A stretch of 49,078 nt of DNA from Pontibacter sp. HSC-36F09 (GCF_024171605.1 NZ_JALKAA010000010.1:1-49078); one strand, 5' to 3'. Positions 25,030 through 33,669 are shown, counted from the first letter of the stretch. Notes: generated by a model not told the origin, from the letters alone. A program made the numbers and translations.

Positions 25030-25845
25030 ATGGGAGATAGAAAAAATGCATCCCCGATTGGGGTTTTTGACAGTGGCATTGGCGGACTGACGGTGGCGCA
25101 GGCGATTGTGGCCGAGCTGCCGCAGGAGAAACTGGTATACTTTGGCGACACGGCGCACCTGCCTTACGGCGATAAGTCAACTGCCGCGATCCAGGCCTAT
25201 GCCGTCAAGATTTGTGATTTGCTGCTCCGGCAGCACTGCAAAGTGATTTTGATTGCCTGTAACTCGGCTTCTGCGGCCGCTTACGAACTGGTGAAGGAGT
25301 ATGTGGGCAGCAAAGCGCGCGTGCTCAATGTGATAGACCCTTTGGTAGAGCACATTGGAAAGACCTACGCGGGCAAAACGATCGGGCTCATCGGCACGAA
25401 GCAAACCGTCAACTCGAATGTATACCTCAAAAAAATTGACGGGCTGGATCTGGACATTACGCTGAAATCGCATGCCACACCACTGCTCGCCGCCATGATC
25501 GAAGAAGGCTTTTTCAATGATTCTATCTCGGAGAGTGTGATTCACGCTTACCTGTCGGCGCCGGAACTGCAAGGTATAGAGGCGCTTATTTTAGGTTGCA
25601 CTCATTATCCGCTTATCAAAAAACAGATCCAGAGTTATTATCAAGGCAAAGTGGATGTGCTCGATGCCAGCCAGATTGTGGCAAAACACGTTCGCAGGTT
25701 CCTGGAAGCCAATGAGCTGGTATCGACAGAGTTGCTCGGCGATCATGCTTTCTATGTTTCAGATTTCACCCGCTCGTTCGAAGAAAGCACCCGCATCTTC
25801 TTTAAGCGAAAAGTGCACCTGGAGCATTACCCGCTGTGGGAGTAG
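25030..25845 (+). CDS. murI: Glutamate racemase
   Basis: Makes D-glutamate from L-glutamate for peptidoglycan. The 271-aa protein has the cofactor-independent racemase pattern: the pair of catalytic cysteines Cys77 in ACNSASA and Cys190 in GCTHYPL, and the substrate motif FDSGIGGLTV (13-22; Asp14, Ser15). The start MGDRKNASPIGVFDSGIGG is standard. Single gene; the following 690 bases hold only repeats. No sign of truncation. Confidence 0.96.
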   Translation: MGDRKNASPIGVFDSGIGGLTVAQAIVAELPQEKLVYFGDTAHLPYGDKSTAAIQAYAVKICDLLLRQHCKVILIACNSASAAAYELVKEYVGSKARVLNVIDPLVEHIGKTYAGKTIGLIGTKQTVNSNVYLKKIDGLDLDITLKSHATPLLAAMIEEGFFNDSISESVIHAYLSAPELQGIEALILGCTHYPLIKKQIQSYYQGKVDVLDASQIVAKHVRRFLEANELVSTELLGDHAFYVSDFTRSFEESTRIFFKRKVHLEHYPLWE

Positions 25846-25933
25846 GGGAGTTTAGGTGTTTAAAAGTTAAGAAGTTGACATGTAGTGACGTTTTACTGTT
25901 CCGATGTTTCTGTACAATGGCATAACAACGGCT

Positions 25934-26133
25934 CTTCCGGACATCCATGTCCGGAAGTATTTCTTCCGGGGACATCCTTGTCCCCTTATTCCTGCCAATA
26001 TAAACCCGTATACCTGTAAACGAGCCTGGGATACGGGGATTAGGAAATCCCCACAGTTTGCTTCGGGATTTAGCAATCCCGAAGAGTCTTGTAGAAAATA
26101 TAATAATTTGTAGGGATAGGTCGCGACCTGTCC
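25934..26133. repeat. Array of five distinct short hairpins
   Basis: Positions by inspection: 25934-25957 (stem CTTCCGGACA, loop TCCA); 25968-25985 (stem GGGGACA, loop TCCT); 26035-26052 (stem GGGGATT, loop AGGA); 26061-26084 (stem CTTCGGGATT, loop TAGC); 26114-26133 (centred on GGTCGCGACC). The first four have perfect 7-10-bp stems with 4-base loops. Their core sequences fall into two classes, GGACA/TGTCC and GGATT/AATCC. No protein-coding pattern is convincing here. This resembles clustered REP-type sequences. Confidence 0.75.
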
Positions 26134-26255
26134 GAATCGTGCAACGGCAATTACGCACCGGTATACATAACCCAATCATGTACCAAGTATACCTTTCAGG
26201 ATCATACACTGCTATACCTGACCGAATCTTGCAGGAAGATCCTCCTCTCGGGAGT

Positions 26256-26414
26256 AGGGCCGTTTCATTCTCCAAAAGTATCCCCTTGAGGGGATTATAG
26301 GGGTGTTTACTCTGGGATTAAATGCCAGTAATTTGCCAAAATGTAAGCCCTCTCAATTGTAAACACCCCTCTGCGCTCCCCTCAAGGGGAGAATCCCTAG
26401 AATCAACCGGCCCT
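26256..26414. mobile_element. MITE-like palindromic element, 159 bp
   Basis: The two ends are inverted copies: AGGGCCGTTTCATTCT (26256-26271) against the reverse complement of 26399-26414, 14 of 16 identical. Inside them TCCCCTTGAGGGGA and GGGGTGTTTAC recur on the opposite strand at 26359-26392. The centre (26311-26358) is unpaired and lacks an ORF. Architecture, a C4/G4 hairpin followed by a second G4 run, is the same as in the DUF559 cassette ends although the sequence differs. Confidence 0.6.
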
Positions 26415-26535
26415 TCTCTCAGGAGTGGTAGGGGAGAATCATGGCACCCAACAATTCAACCATTAAACCTAAACCCCATCCTTCCAAAATTCCCGTAAAA
26501 AAAGCGTACCTTTAAACTGCAACCGAAAAAGACTT

Positions 26536-27090
26536 ATGAAAAAGCGATATTTGACCATTGGGGATTTTAAGCGCAACGCTTTTATTGTGGCGGCTGCTGC
26601 TACCATGGGATTAACCAGCTGCGATTCTAACACGCAGCAAACTGATGAAAGAAGCGCAGCAACAGAAGTTCCGGCGCCGGATGGGGTTGTGACAGAGTTG
26701 ACTGAAGAAGCACCGGACCAGTGGAAGATCACTGACGAGCGCACCACGGCGCCCGGCCACAGCATGGCTATCCTGAAGTACAACGACGGTCGTGTGGACA
26801 CGCTGCAGGGCTTAGCGCTCGAAAATCAGATGAAAGACTTGGCCAACAACCAGCAGCAGCTCAACCAAGGGAGTGGCTTTGGAATGGGCAACGTGTTGTG
26901 GTGGAGCGCAATGGGCTATATGGCCGGTCGTATGATGTCACCGAGGCCTGCCTACTATGCCAACCCCGGCGTGATGAACAAGACCGCTGCCTGGCGTCAG
27001 AACGTGCAGACGTACCGTCAGCAGTCTACAGCGCCGCGCACAGGCCAAAGCGGCTACTTCCGTGGACGCAGCAGCGGAGCGGGAGCTTAA
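26536..27090 (+). CDS. Lipoprotein, YgiB-like partner of the ATP-grasp gene
   Basis: A 184-aa predicted lipoprotein: signal residues 1-28 ending in the lipobox GLTSC, then an acidic linker, a central globular part (TTAPGHSMAILKYNDGRVDT), and a low-complexity C-terminus rich in Gln, Arg, Ser and Gly (RQQSTAPRTGQSGYFRGRSS). A Gly/Met-rich hydrophobic patch (GFGMGNVLWWSAMGYMAGRM, about 115-134) resembles YgiB of E. coli. The next gene encodes a YgiC-like glutathionylspermidine synthase-family protein, and ygiB-ygiC pairing is common in Proteobacteria. Function is unknown; homology to YgiB is inferred from context and general shape, not from a clear motif. Confidence 0.8.
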   Translation: MKKRYLTIGDFKRNAFIVAAAATMGLTSCDSNTQQTDERSAATEVPAPDGVVTELTEEAPDQWKITDERTTAPGHSMAILKYNDGRVDTLQGLALENQMKDLANNQQQLNQGSGFGMGNVLWWSAMGYMAGRMMSPRPAYYANPGVMNKTAAWRQNVQTYRQQSTAPRTGQSGYFRGRSSGAGA

Positions 27091-27250
27091 ACCGACCAAA
27101 GCCAGCAAAGACTTCTCTAAGAGGTATAGCCTCATACAGGTATAGCTTTCTACATCATGGCTGTCCCTTACTCTGGAGGTATCAGTATGAGCCGCTTTGC
27201 TTGTGCTGATACCTTCTTTTGTGTTTCAATCTATTAGATCAAAGCATTTC

Positions 27251-28438
27251 ATGTCAGAAAATTCGAAGACGAGCATACAAATAAAAGCCCATAAGGGTGA
27301 TGTGGACAAGGCCGTGCGCGGACTGGGCTGGGAGTGGTGTGTGGAGGACGGCTGCGCCAATTACGTGCCCGGCGAAGCGGTTGTGATCACAGAGGACGAG
27401 GCCGAAGAACTGCTCGATGCAGCCAGCTCACTCTATACGATGATGGAGCAGGCGATTCCGAAAGACCTGCCGGACGCTTTCCTGAAGGTGCTGGGTATAC
27501 CTGAAAACCTTTGGCAACTGGTGCGCCTGTCCTGGAGCGATGACCGCCAGGTGCATCTATACGGACGCTTCGACCTGGCCATAACGCCGGATGGTCCCAA
27601 AATGCTGGAGTTCAATGCCGACACTGCCACTTCGATACCTGAAACGGCCGTGGTGCAGTGGGCTAGTTTGGCTGCTGCCGGTAAAAATGACGCATTGCAA
27701 TACTCCGGTTTATACGAAGCTTTGGTAGAGCAGCTCAGGGTATGGCGCGAGCGCAACCAAGACTTAGCACCGGCTTTGCTGGTGACCTACCTTGGGGCCA
27801 GTGCTGAAGACGAAGCTAACTGTTCCGTTTTAACGCAAGCCGCGAACGAAGCCGGTTTCGAGGCGCATTTGTGCCCGATAGAGGATGTAACGTTTACGGC
27901 GGAAGGAGAAGAAAAAGGTGTATGGGCGCAGGTAGAGCAGGGGCAGTGGCGGCAATTCCCGTTTCTGTTCAAACTCCTGCCTTGGGAGCAAATTGCCTGG
28001 GAAGAGCCCGAACTCCTGAAGACCCTCACATTGCTTGCCCGCTCCCGCACCATCGCGATTGCCAACCCCGCCTATACCTTGATGTTTCAGAGCAAGGGCA
28101 TGCTGGCCTGGCTTTGGAAGGCTTTCCCGTACCACCCGCTTTTGTTGGAGGCAGACATCGAGCCGCTGACGGGTAAGTACATCAAAAAGCCGTATTTCGG
28201 TCGTGAAGGACAGAGCGTGGAAGTAGTAGACCGTGGTCGGGTAACGAAAGTGCGCGGCGAGTATGACCAGCAGCAGCAGGTATACCAGCGCTGGTGCGAA
28301 CTGCCCGAAGACAGCAACGGCTACCAGTACCAGGCCGGCGTGTTCTGGTCAGGTGAAGGGGCTGCCATCGGTTTCCGACGTGAGAAAGGCATCATCACCA
28401 ACTTGTCACAGTTTGTGCCGCACCTGGTGGAGGGGTAA
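27251..28438 (+). CDS. Glutathionylspermidine synthase-family ATP-grasp protein (YgiC-like)
   Basis: A 395-aa ATP-grasp ligase domain of the glutathionylspermidine synthase family, without the N-terminal amidase that true GspS carries. Diagnostic parts: YGRFDLAITPDGPKMLEFNA (substrate and Mg region), PLLLEADIEPLTGKYIKKPY (lysines for ATP), and FGREGQSVEVVDRG (Gly-rich loop). By family analogy it may ligate an amine or peptide to an acidic substrate, possibly on an envelope molecule; E. coli YgiC has no fixed reaction. The ATG at 27251 is used instead of a TTG at 27197, which would add residues before the domain. Preceded by the lipoprotein gene by 160 bases and followed by map after 29. Confidence 0.87.
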   Translation: MSENSKTSIQIKAHKGDVDKAVRGLGWEWCVEDGCANYVPGEAVVITEDEAEELLDAASSLYTMMEQAIPKDLPDAFLKVLGIPENLWQLVRLSWSDDRQVHLYGRFDLAITPDGPKMLEFNADTATSIPETAVVQWASLAAAGKNDALQYSGLYEALVEQLRVWRERNQDLAPALLVTYLGASAEDEANCSVLTQAANEAGFEAHLCPIEDVTFTAEGEEKGVWAQVEQGQWRQFPFLFKLLPWEQIAWEEPELLKTLTLLARSRTIAIANPAYTLMFQSKGMLAWLWKAFPYHPLLLEADIEPLTGKYIKKPYFGREGQSVEVVDRGRVTKVRGEYDQQQQVYQRWCELPEDSNGYQYQAGVFWSGEGAAIGFRREKGIITNLSQFVPHLVEG

Positions 28439-28467
28439 TATTTATTTAAAGTAAGAGAGGTATAGCG

Positions 28468-29226
28468 ATGTCAATAGACTCAGAAGAGGATCTGGAAGGT
28501 ATAAAAAAGGTGAGTGAAGCTGTGGCCTTTACCCTGAAGCAAATGCGCGAGCATGCCAAACCCGGTATGACCACAAAGGAACTGGACGACTTCGGCTATC
28601 AGATATTGCAGTCCTATAAGGCGCAGTCGGCACCGAAAGTCACCTATGATTTTCCCGGCTATACCTGCATCAGCATTAATAATGAAGCGGCACATGGTAT
28701 CCCGTCCGATAAAACAGTGCTCAAAGATGGCGACCTGGTGAACATTGATGTGTCTGCTGAGCTTGATGGCTATTATGCTGACAACGGCGGTTCTTTTATC
28801 CTGGGAGAAGACATCAACGACTTGGGCAAATTAGTGGACACATCTTTAACGGCCCTGCGCAAGGCACTAAAGGAAATAAAAGGTGGCAAAAAGATAGCTG
28901 AGATAGGCCGTATCATAGAGACAGAAGCAAAGAAAAATGGCTTCAAAGTGATCAAAAACCTGGTTGGTCATGGCGTAGGGCGCAGTCTGCACGAAGAGCC
29001 GCACGAAATTGCCTGCTTCTATGACAAGTACGAGACACGCAGGTTCCGGAAAAACACCGTGGTGGCTGTAGAAACCTTTATCTCGACCAAAGGAAGCTAT
29101 GTGCACGAGAAAGGCGACGGTTGGACACTATTGGCTGATTCGGGTGCTTACGTAGCACAACACGAGCACACGATCCTGATCACAGACGGAGAGCCGATAA
29201 TCCTGACAGCTGCTAATGGCATTTAA
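28468..29226 (+). CDS. map: Type I methionine aminopeptidase
   Basis: Removes the initiator methionine from nascent proteins. The 252-aa protein has the pita-bread fold. Metal ligands Asp94, Asp105, His168, Glu202 and Glu233 and substrate-side His76 can be placed in AAHGIP, VNIDV, GYYADNG, VGHGVG, VVAVETF and HEHTI. Length matches type Ia without an N-terminal zinc finger. The ATG at 28468 is 29 bases after the ATP-grasp stop, so the two may be co-transcribed. A strong promoter follows it and drives nuoH. No target of known regulators is visible. Confidence 0.95.
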   Translation: MSIDSEEDLEGIKKVSEAVAFTLKQMREHAKPGMTTKELDDFGYQILQSYKAQSAPKVTYDFPGYTCISINNEAAHGIPSDKTVLKDGDLVNIDVSAELDGYYADNGGSFILGEDINDLGKLVDTSLTALRKALKEIKGGKKIAEIGRIIETEAKKNGFKVIKNLVGHGVGRSLHEEPHEIACFYDKYETRRFRKNTVVAVETFISTKGSYVHEKGDGWTLLADSGAYVAQHEHTILITDGEPIILTAANGI

Positions 29227-29239
29227 CTGAGTGGCGTGC

Positions 29240-29271
29240 TTGGCACATTAGCACATTAAAAACTACCTTTG
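29240..29271 (+). promoter_or_regulatory. Bacteroidota-type promoter of nuoHIJK
   Basis: TTGG at 29240-29243, a 20-base spacer, then TACCTTTG at 29264-29271, matching the TTG/TAnnTTTG consensus and spacing of the Bacteroidota primary sigma factor. Transcription would start about 20 bases before the nuoH ATG. Confidence 0.75.
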
Positions 29272-29295
29272 CGCGTTCCTAAACCCTGACTGCTT

Positions 29296-30399
29296 ATGCT
29301 CGCCTTTCTGCTGACACTTATGCTACTGCTGGGTATCGTCATTGTGTTGGCGTACGCAGAGCGCAAGGTGGCTGCTTTTATGCAGGACCGCATGGGTCCA
29401 ACCGAGGCCGGCCCGTTTGGTTCGTTGCAGTCAGTATTGGATGTGCTGAAGCTGCTACAGAAAGAGGATATTGTACCCGCAGCAGCCGATCAGAAACTGT
29501 TTAAGCTGGCTCCGATCCTGATATTCGCGGCCGTTTTTGCAGGTTTCGCCGTTATACCTTTCACCCCGGATCTTATCCCTGCAGGTATAGGCATTGGAGT
29601 TTTTTACCTGCTTGCTATCATCTCGCTTGACGTGGTGGGCTTGCTTATGGCCGGTTGGGGCTCCAATAACAAGTACGCCATGCTGGGTGCCATGCGCTCC
29701 GTGGCTCAGATTGTGTCGTATGAAATACCAGCCGGATTGGCTATTCTTTCTGTTGTGATGATCTGCCAGTCACTTGATTTTCAGGAAATCAGCTACCAGC
29801 AAGGTATACTGCTCAACCGTTTCCCCGGACTTGAGTTTGAAACGAACTGGCTCTTTGGCATCGAAGCATTAGGTATAAACACTACTAATATTGGTGGCAT
29901 CACGACCTGGAACATTTTCAGGGCTCCAATTTTACTGGTAGCATTTGTGATCTATTTCATCGCATCGCTGGCCGAGAGCAACCGTGCGCCGTTTGATATA
30001 CCAGAAGCAGAATCTGAATTGGTGGCGGGTTTTCACGTGGAGTACTCAGGTTTCCGGTTTGCCGTGCTGTTTCTGGCAGAGTATAGTATGATGGTGCTGG
30101 TAAGTCTGGTGGCAGTCATTCTCTTTCTGGGGAGTTGGAACACGCCTTTGCCAAACCTGACCGCGCTGAAGTTTGCCAACTGGACAACAGGTACGGTAGG
30201 GGAATTGTCAGGTATACTGTGGGGTGGCTTCTGGCTGCTCAGCAAAACCTTTGTGCTGCTTTTCCTGCAGTTGCAAATCCGTTGGACCTATCCGCGCTTG
30301 CGTGTAGACCAGCTCATGCATCTGTGCTGGAAAGTGCTCACACCCGTGGCGCTAGGTATAGTGCTGCTGGCTGGCATCTGGCGATTGCTGATGGTGTAA
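29296..30399 (+). CDS. nuoH: NADH-quinone oxidoreductase subunit H
   Basis: A 367-aa inner-membrane subunit of complex I at the quinone-binding junction between the peripheral and membrane arms. It has about eight or nine helices. Family motifs: LAYAERKVAAFMQDRMGPTE near the start, SNNKYAMLGAMRSVAQIVSY (quinone-cavity loop), and SLAESNRAPFDIPEAESELV with the conserved acidic residues. First gene of nuoHIJK and directly downstream of map, with its own promoter. The usual upstream genes nuoA-G are absent from this locus. Confidence 0.95.
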   Translation: MLAFLLTLMLLLGIVIVLAYAERKVAAFMQDRMGPTEAGPFGSLQSVLDVLKLLQKEDIVPAAADQKLFKLAPILIFAAVFAGFAVIPFTPDLIPAGIGIGVFYLLAIISLDVVGLLMAGWGSNNKYAMLGAMRSVAQIVSYEIPAGLAILSVVMICQSLDFQEISYQQGILLNRFPGLEFETNWLFGIEALGINTTNIGGITTWNIFRAPILLVAFVIYFIASLAESNRAPFDIPEAESELVAGFHVEYSGFRFAVLFLAEYSMMVLVSLVAVILFLGSWNTPLPNLTALKFANWTTGTVGELSGILWGGFWLLSKTFVLLFLQLQIRWTYPRLRVDQLMHLCWKVLTPVALGIVLLAGIWRLLMV

Positions 30400-30502
30400 G
30401 TTTATAAATTAGAGAGTTTAGTAGTTTAAAGTATTGGGTAACTTCCGTTACTGCTTGGAAAGGGTAGAGGTTGGTTTCAACTTCAGCCCGTATATCTAAA
30501 AT

Positions 30503-31111
30503 ATGGAAAGATCGTCTGTTACACGTAAAACCGGTTTCTGGGAGGTGGTGAAGTCGCTGCTGAGCGGCTTGCAACTGACCTGGCGGCATTTCCGGAATGC
30601 AGACAAGCGGCGTGCGCCTGTGCCGGTCATGGACGATAATTACTTCAATCAGCCCGAGGGACTGGTTACACTTACCTATCCCTACGAGGCTATACCTGTT
30701 CCGGAAAACGGCCGCTACCGGCTGCACAACGAAATCGACGATTGCATTGTATGCGACCTTTGCGCCAAGATCTGTCCTGTAAACTGTATCACTATTGAAT
30801 CAGTGAAGGCAACAGAGGAAATCGGGATGACGTCTGACGGCACCAAAAAACGCCTCTACGCACCTGTTTTTGATATTGATATGGCTAAGTGTTGCTACTG
30901 TGGTCTCTGCACCACCGTCTGCCCAACCGATTGCCTGACCATGACTCCTGTGTATGATTTCGCTGAAGTGGACATCAAAAATATGATCTACCACTTTACG
31001 GATCTCACACCGGAGAAGGCAGAAGAGAAAAAGCAGCTATTGGCCAAGCAACAGGAAGAAATGGCCGCAGCCAAGGCAGCTGCATTGGCAGCGAGGAAGC
31101 AACAGGGCTAA
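30503..31111 (+). CDS. nuoI: NADH-quinone oxidoreductase subunit I
   Basis: A 202-aa iron-sulfur subunit carrying clusters N6a and N6b, the last relay to quinone. Two 4Fe-4S motifs: CIVCDLCAKICPVNC and CCYCGLCTTVCPTDC, the latter after DIDMAK. The N-terminal amphipathic part (TGFWEVVKSLLSGLQLTWRH) and the C-terminal Ala/Lys/Glu-rich helix (EEMAAAKAAALAARKQQG) are typical accessory parts. It is 103 bases downstream of nuoH and 41 before nuoJ, same strand. Confidence 0.96.
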   Translation: MERSSVTRKTGFWEVVKSLLSGLQLTWRHFRNADKRRAPVPVMDDNYFNQPEGLVTLTYPYEAIPVPENGRYRLHNEIDDCIVCDLCAKICPVNCITIESVKATEEIGMTSDGTKKRLYAPVFDIDMAKCCYCGLCTTVCPTDCLTMTPVYDFAEVDIKNMIYHFTDLTPEKAEEKKQLLAKQQEEMAAAKAAALAARKQQG

Positions 31112-31152
31112 TTGAAAGATTACTGTTAACTGATTACTGATCACAGATATAG

Positions 31153-31665
31153 ATGTTATTCTACATTTTCGCAGCGGTAGCTATAGTTTCGGGAGCCTAC
31201 ATGGTGCTAACGCGGAACCTGCTATACGCCGGTTTTTCGTTGCTGCTCACTTTGCTGAGCATCGCCGCCATCTATGTGCTGCTTTTCGCTGATTTTGTAG
31301 CCGTTACGCAGCTGATGGTATACGTAGGCGGTGTGCTCGTGCTGATTCTTTTTGGCATCATGCTCAGCAGCCGGGTACACGATAAGTCAGTAATGTCAGA
31401 AAATACGAATGTAGGATGGGGCGTTACGATCTCTATGCTCACATTGATCGGGTTAAGTTACACCATCTGGCAGGCAGGTTTCAGTTCGCTTCCATGGATT
31501 CATCAGGCTGATACCAGTGTATTGGCTGGACAAAAGAGTACCGTGCAGCTTATCGGTATAAAACTGATGACCGACTTTGTGCTGCCTTTCGAAATAGCCT
31601 CTCTGTTGTTGCTTATTGCGCTTATGGGAGCCGCTTACATCGCCACTGAAAAACAGAAGGTATAA
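31153..31665 (+). CDS. nuoJ: NADH-quinone oxidoreductase subunit J
   Basis: A 170-aa membrane-arm subunit with five hydrophobic segments; the third, LMVYVGGVLVLILFGIMLSS, contains the pi-bulge helix (YVGGVLVLILFG) used in conformational coupling. Its TAA shares one base with the nuoK ATG, so the two are translationally coupled. It ends with a short Glu/Lys tail. Confidence 0.95.
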   Translation: MLFYIFAAVAIVSGAYMVLTRNLLYAGFSLLLTLLSIAAIYVLLFADFVAVTQLMVYVGGVLVLILFGIMLSSRVHDKSVMSENTNVGWGVTISMLTLIGLSYTIWQAGFSSLPWIHQADTSVLAGQKSTVQLIGIKLMTDFVLPFEIASLLLLIALMGAAYIATEKQKV

Positions 31666-31979
31666 TGTTAACTCAGATTCCATTAGAACATATTCTGTTG
31701 CTAAGCGCTGTCTTGTTTACGATTGGCGTCCTGGCTGTCATTACCAAGCGACATGCGGTGGTGGTGCTGATGGGTATAGAGTTGATCTTCAATGCAGCAA
31801 ATCTTAACCTGGTTGCCTTCAGCCGTCACGATCCCCAACTGCTGCAGGGCCAGTTATTCTCACTTTTTGTTGTCCTGGTCGCTGCTGCCGAAGCTGCCGT
31901 AGCGCTTGCCATTGTGCTAAAGGTATACCAGCATTTCAAAACAGCGAACCTTAATGAGATTGTATCAAAAGAAGTGTAA
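31665..31979 (+). CDS. nuoK: NADH-quinone oxidoreductase subunit K
   Basis: A 104-aa three-helix membrane subunit of the proton channel. The conserved glutamates are in MGIELIFNAANLNLVAFS (helix 2) and AAAEAAVALAIVLKVY (helix 3). It overlaps nuoJ by one base. The expected nuoL, nuoM and nuoN do not follow; a 297-base gap, AT-rich, then a T9SS-cargo gene comes next. If the organism has a full complex I, those genes lie elsewhere. Confidence 0.95.
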   Translation: MLTQIPLEHILLLSAVLFTIGVLAVITKRHAVVVLMGIELIFNAANLNLVAFSRHDPQLLQGQLFSLFVVLVAAAEAAVALAIVLKVYQHFKTANLNEIVSKEV

Positions 31980-32276
31980 CTCTGGTATGTAGCTCAGATT
32001 TAGCCTGCTATTGGTACAAACCTCAAAATTCCCATACTACATTTACCTCCTCATTCAGATCAGGGTAACTTGTCATAAAGTTTATCCATTCCGGTGTAAA
32101 ATATCATCGTTTGTGATGGTCAGATAAAAGTAATAATTCGGTGTTTAAACAGAAAAAATAGCGAATAGTAAAAATTAATTTTTTTGAACTTATGTGAGTG
32201 CCAGAAAGTTAGAGTTTAAATTTATTTATAGAGGAGTTTTACTATAGGGATTTACAACTATACTTTTAGCCATTAC

Positions 32277-33572
32277 ATGAAAACAATTATTGCCCGAGCC
32301 GCAAAGTCTGCGGTAATGGGAGTGCTGTGGATCACAGCAGGTTTTGCCATACCTGCTCAAGGGCAGGCAGTAGAGATGGGTAGGTTTATTACTATGTATA
32401 CCCAGGACTTTAATACGTTGCCTGTTATCGCGGGCGAATACAAATGGGGTACTACAGCTTTCTTGCCAGATGGATGGAGTGTAAACCGTTCGATTCAGAA
32501 TGACATAATTGTAGCTAATAGTGGTTCTTCCAACAAAGGTGATTTATACAGTTATGGCAATAATGGTTCTACTGATAGAGCGATTGGTGCTTTGACAGCT
32601 TCAAAATCAGGGGAGATGACGTACAACCTGCTGCTTCGCAATACTTCTGGGAAAACCATATCTGAGTTGGACCTTTCCTATGCAGCAGAGCAATGGCGCT
32701 GCGGGAGCGAAAAAACAGATGTACAGCGACTACTTTTTACTTATGCCGTTGCCGAATACCCTACTTCTTTTAACTTAGAAGTTAGCCTTAAAGCGAAAGG
32801 CTGGATCATAGTCCCATCCCTTCAATTCAACAGCCCTGTTAGTAAAATTTTAGCAGGTCATTATGATGGCAACTTGCCTCAACACCGGAAAGAATTCTCC
32901 TATATCTTGCCTGAAGCTATACCTGATGGATACTATGTTATGCTGCGTTGGTATGACCCGGATGAGTTAGAACAAGACCATGGACTGGCTATTGACGACG
33001 TGAAGGTTACCTGGAATTTTGAACCTGATTATGTCCCACTACCTGTTGAGCTTACCAAATTTATTGTTCGCACAACCGGCAAAGCTGTTGAGTTGAACTG
33101 GACAACGGCTTCTGAACAGAACAGCAAGCATTTCGAAATAGAGCGGAGTGCTGATGCCAAAGTCTTCACAACTCTTGGCATTGTAAATGCGAAAGGCACG
33201 ACGAGCTTAACTACAAACTATACCTTTCACGACCGCGAACCATTAGTAGGCACTTCCTATTACCGCCTGAAACAAGTGGATGAAGATCTTTCATTTACCT
33301 ATTACCAGATTGTCGCAGTTTCCAACCAACAAGCCAAAGCAGCCACGGTATATCCAACTATTGTGCAGCAGGAACTCAAAGTAGAATTACCACTTGCACA
33401 TTTAACTTACGATGCAGCAGTATATGACAAGATGGGTCGTATAGTACTCAGGCAAAGCCTCAAAGGTTATACTCACTCACTGGATGTCAGCCGCCTGGGG
33501 CATGGGAACTATACTTTGGTACTTTTGAATGAAGCGGGGGAGAAGCAGGCATTACGATTTCTGAAAAGATAG
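32277..33572 (+). CDS. Secreted protein with type IX sorting C-terminal domain
   Basis: A 431-aa protein with a signal peptide (about 1-29) and a type A T9SS sorting domain at the C-terminus: about 85 residues from VYPTIVQQELKVELPLAH through VYDKMGRIVLRQSL to GHGNYTLVLLNEAG and terminal ALRFLKR. Such domains guide export by T9SS, after which PorU-like proteases release them. A preceding domain (LTKFIVRTTGKAVELNWTTA) resembles the fibronectin-like segment that often precedes these tails. The N-terminal 260 residues (GWSVNRSIQND, GSTDRAIGALT, DLSYAAEQWR) form a lectin-like beta-sandwich without recognised catalytic residues. Ligand unknown. Codon use is AT-richer than the housekeeping neighbours. 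Confidence 0.85.
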   Translation: MKTIIARAAKSAVMGVLWITAGFAIPAQGQAVEMGRFITMYTQDFNTLPVIAGEYKWGTTAFLPDGWSVNRSIQNDIIVANSGSSNKGDLYSYGNNGSTDRAIGALTASKSGEMTYNLLLRNTSGKTISELDLSYAAEQWRCGSEKTDVQRLLFTYAVAEYPTSFNLEVSLKAKGWIIVPSLQFNSPVSKILAGHYDGNLPQHRKEFSYILPEAIPDGYYVMLRWYDPDELEQDHGLAIDDVKVTWNFEPDYVPLPVELTKFIVRTTGKAVELNWTTASEQNSKHFEIERSADAKVFTTLGIVNAKGTTSLTTNYTFHDREPLVGTSYYRLKQVDEDLSFTYYQIVAVSNQQAKAATVYPTIVQQELKVELPLAHLTYDAAVYDKMGRIVLRQSLKGYTHSLDVSRLGHGNYTLVLLNEAGEKQALRFLKR

Positions 33573-33610
33573 CTATACCTGAAGTTAGCTATACCTGCCA
33601 CAGGTAAAAA

Positions 33611-33648
33611 AGCAGAAGGGCCAGCTAGAAATAGCTGGCCCTTCTGCT
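33611..33648. terminator. Bidirectional terminator, T9SS cargo gene / iscA
   Basis: A perfect 17-bp stem from AGCAGAAGGGCCAGCTA with its complement, closed by a GAAA tetraloop. It lies between convergent genes. AAAAA precedes it and serves as a T-run on the minus strand. Confidence 0.82.
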
Positions 33649-33669
33649 CTGTATAAGCTGCTGTTTTTG

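Noticed and set aside
25934..26133. CRISPR array
   Set aside because: The hairpins differ from each other and spacing is irregular; there are no identical direct repeats and no cas genes.
25904..26300. Short frames through the hairpin array
   Set aside because: They run through palindromes in several frames and on both strands, as open frames in inverted repeats do.
31980..32276. Possible tRNA or small RNA after nuoK
   Set aside because: No cloverleaf, no CCA end and no terminator could be found; the gap is AT-rich and probably promoter.
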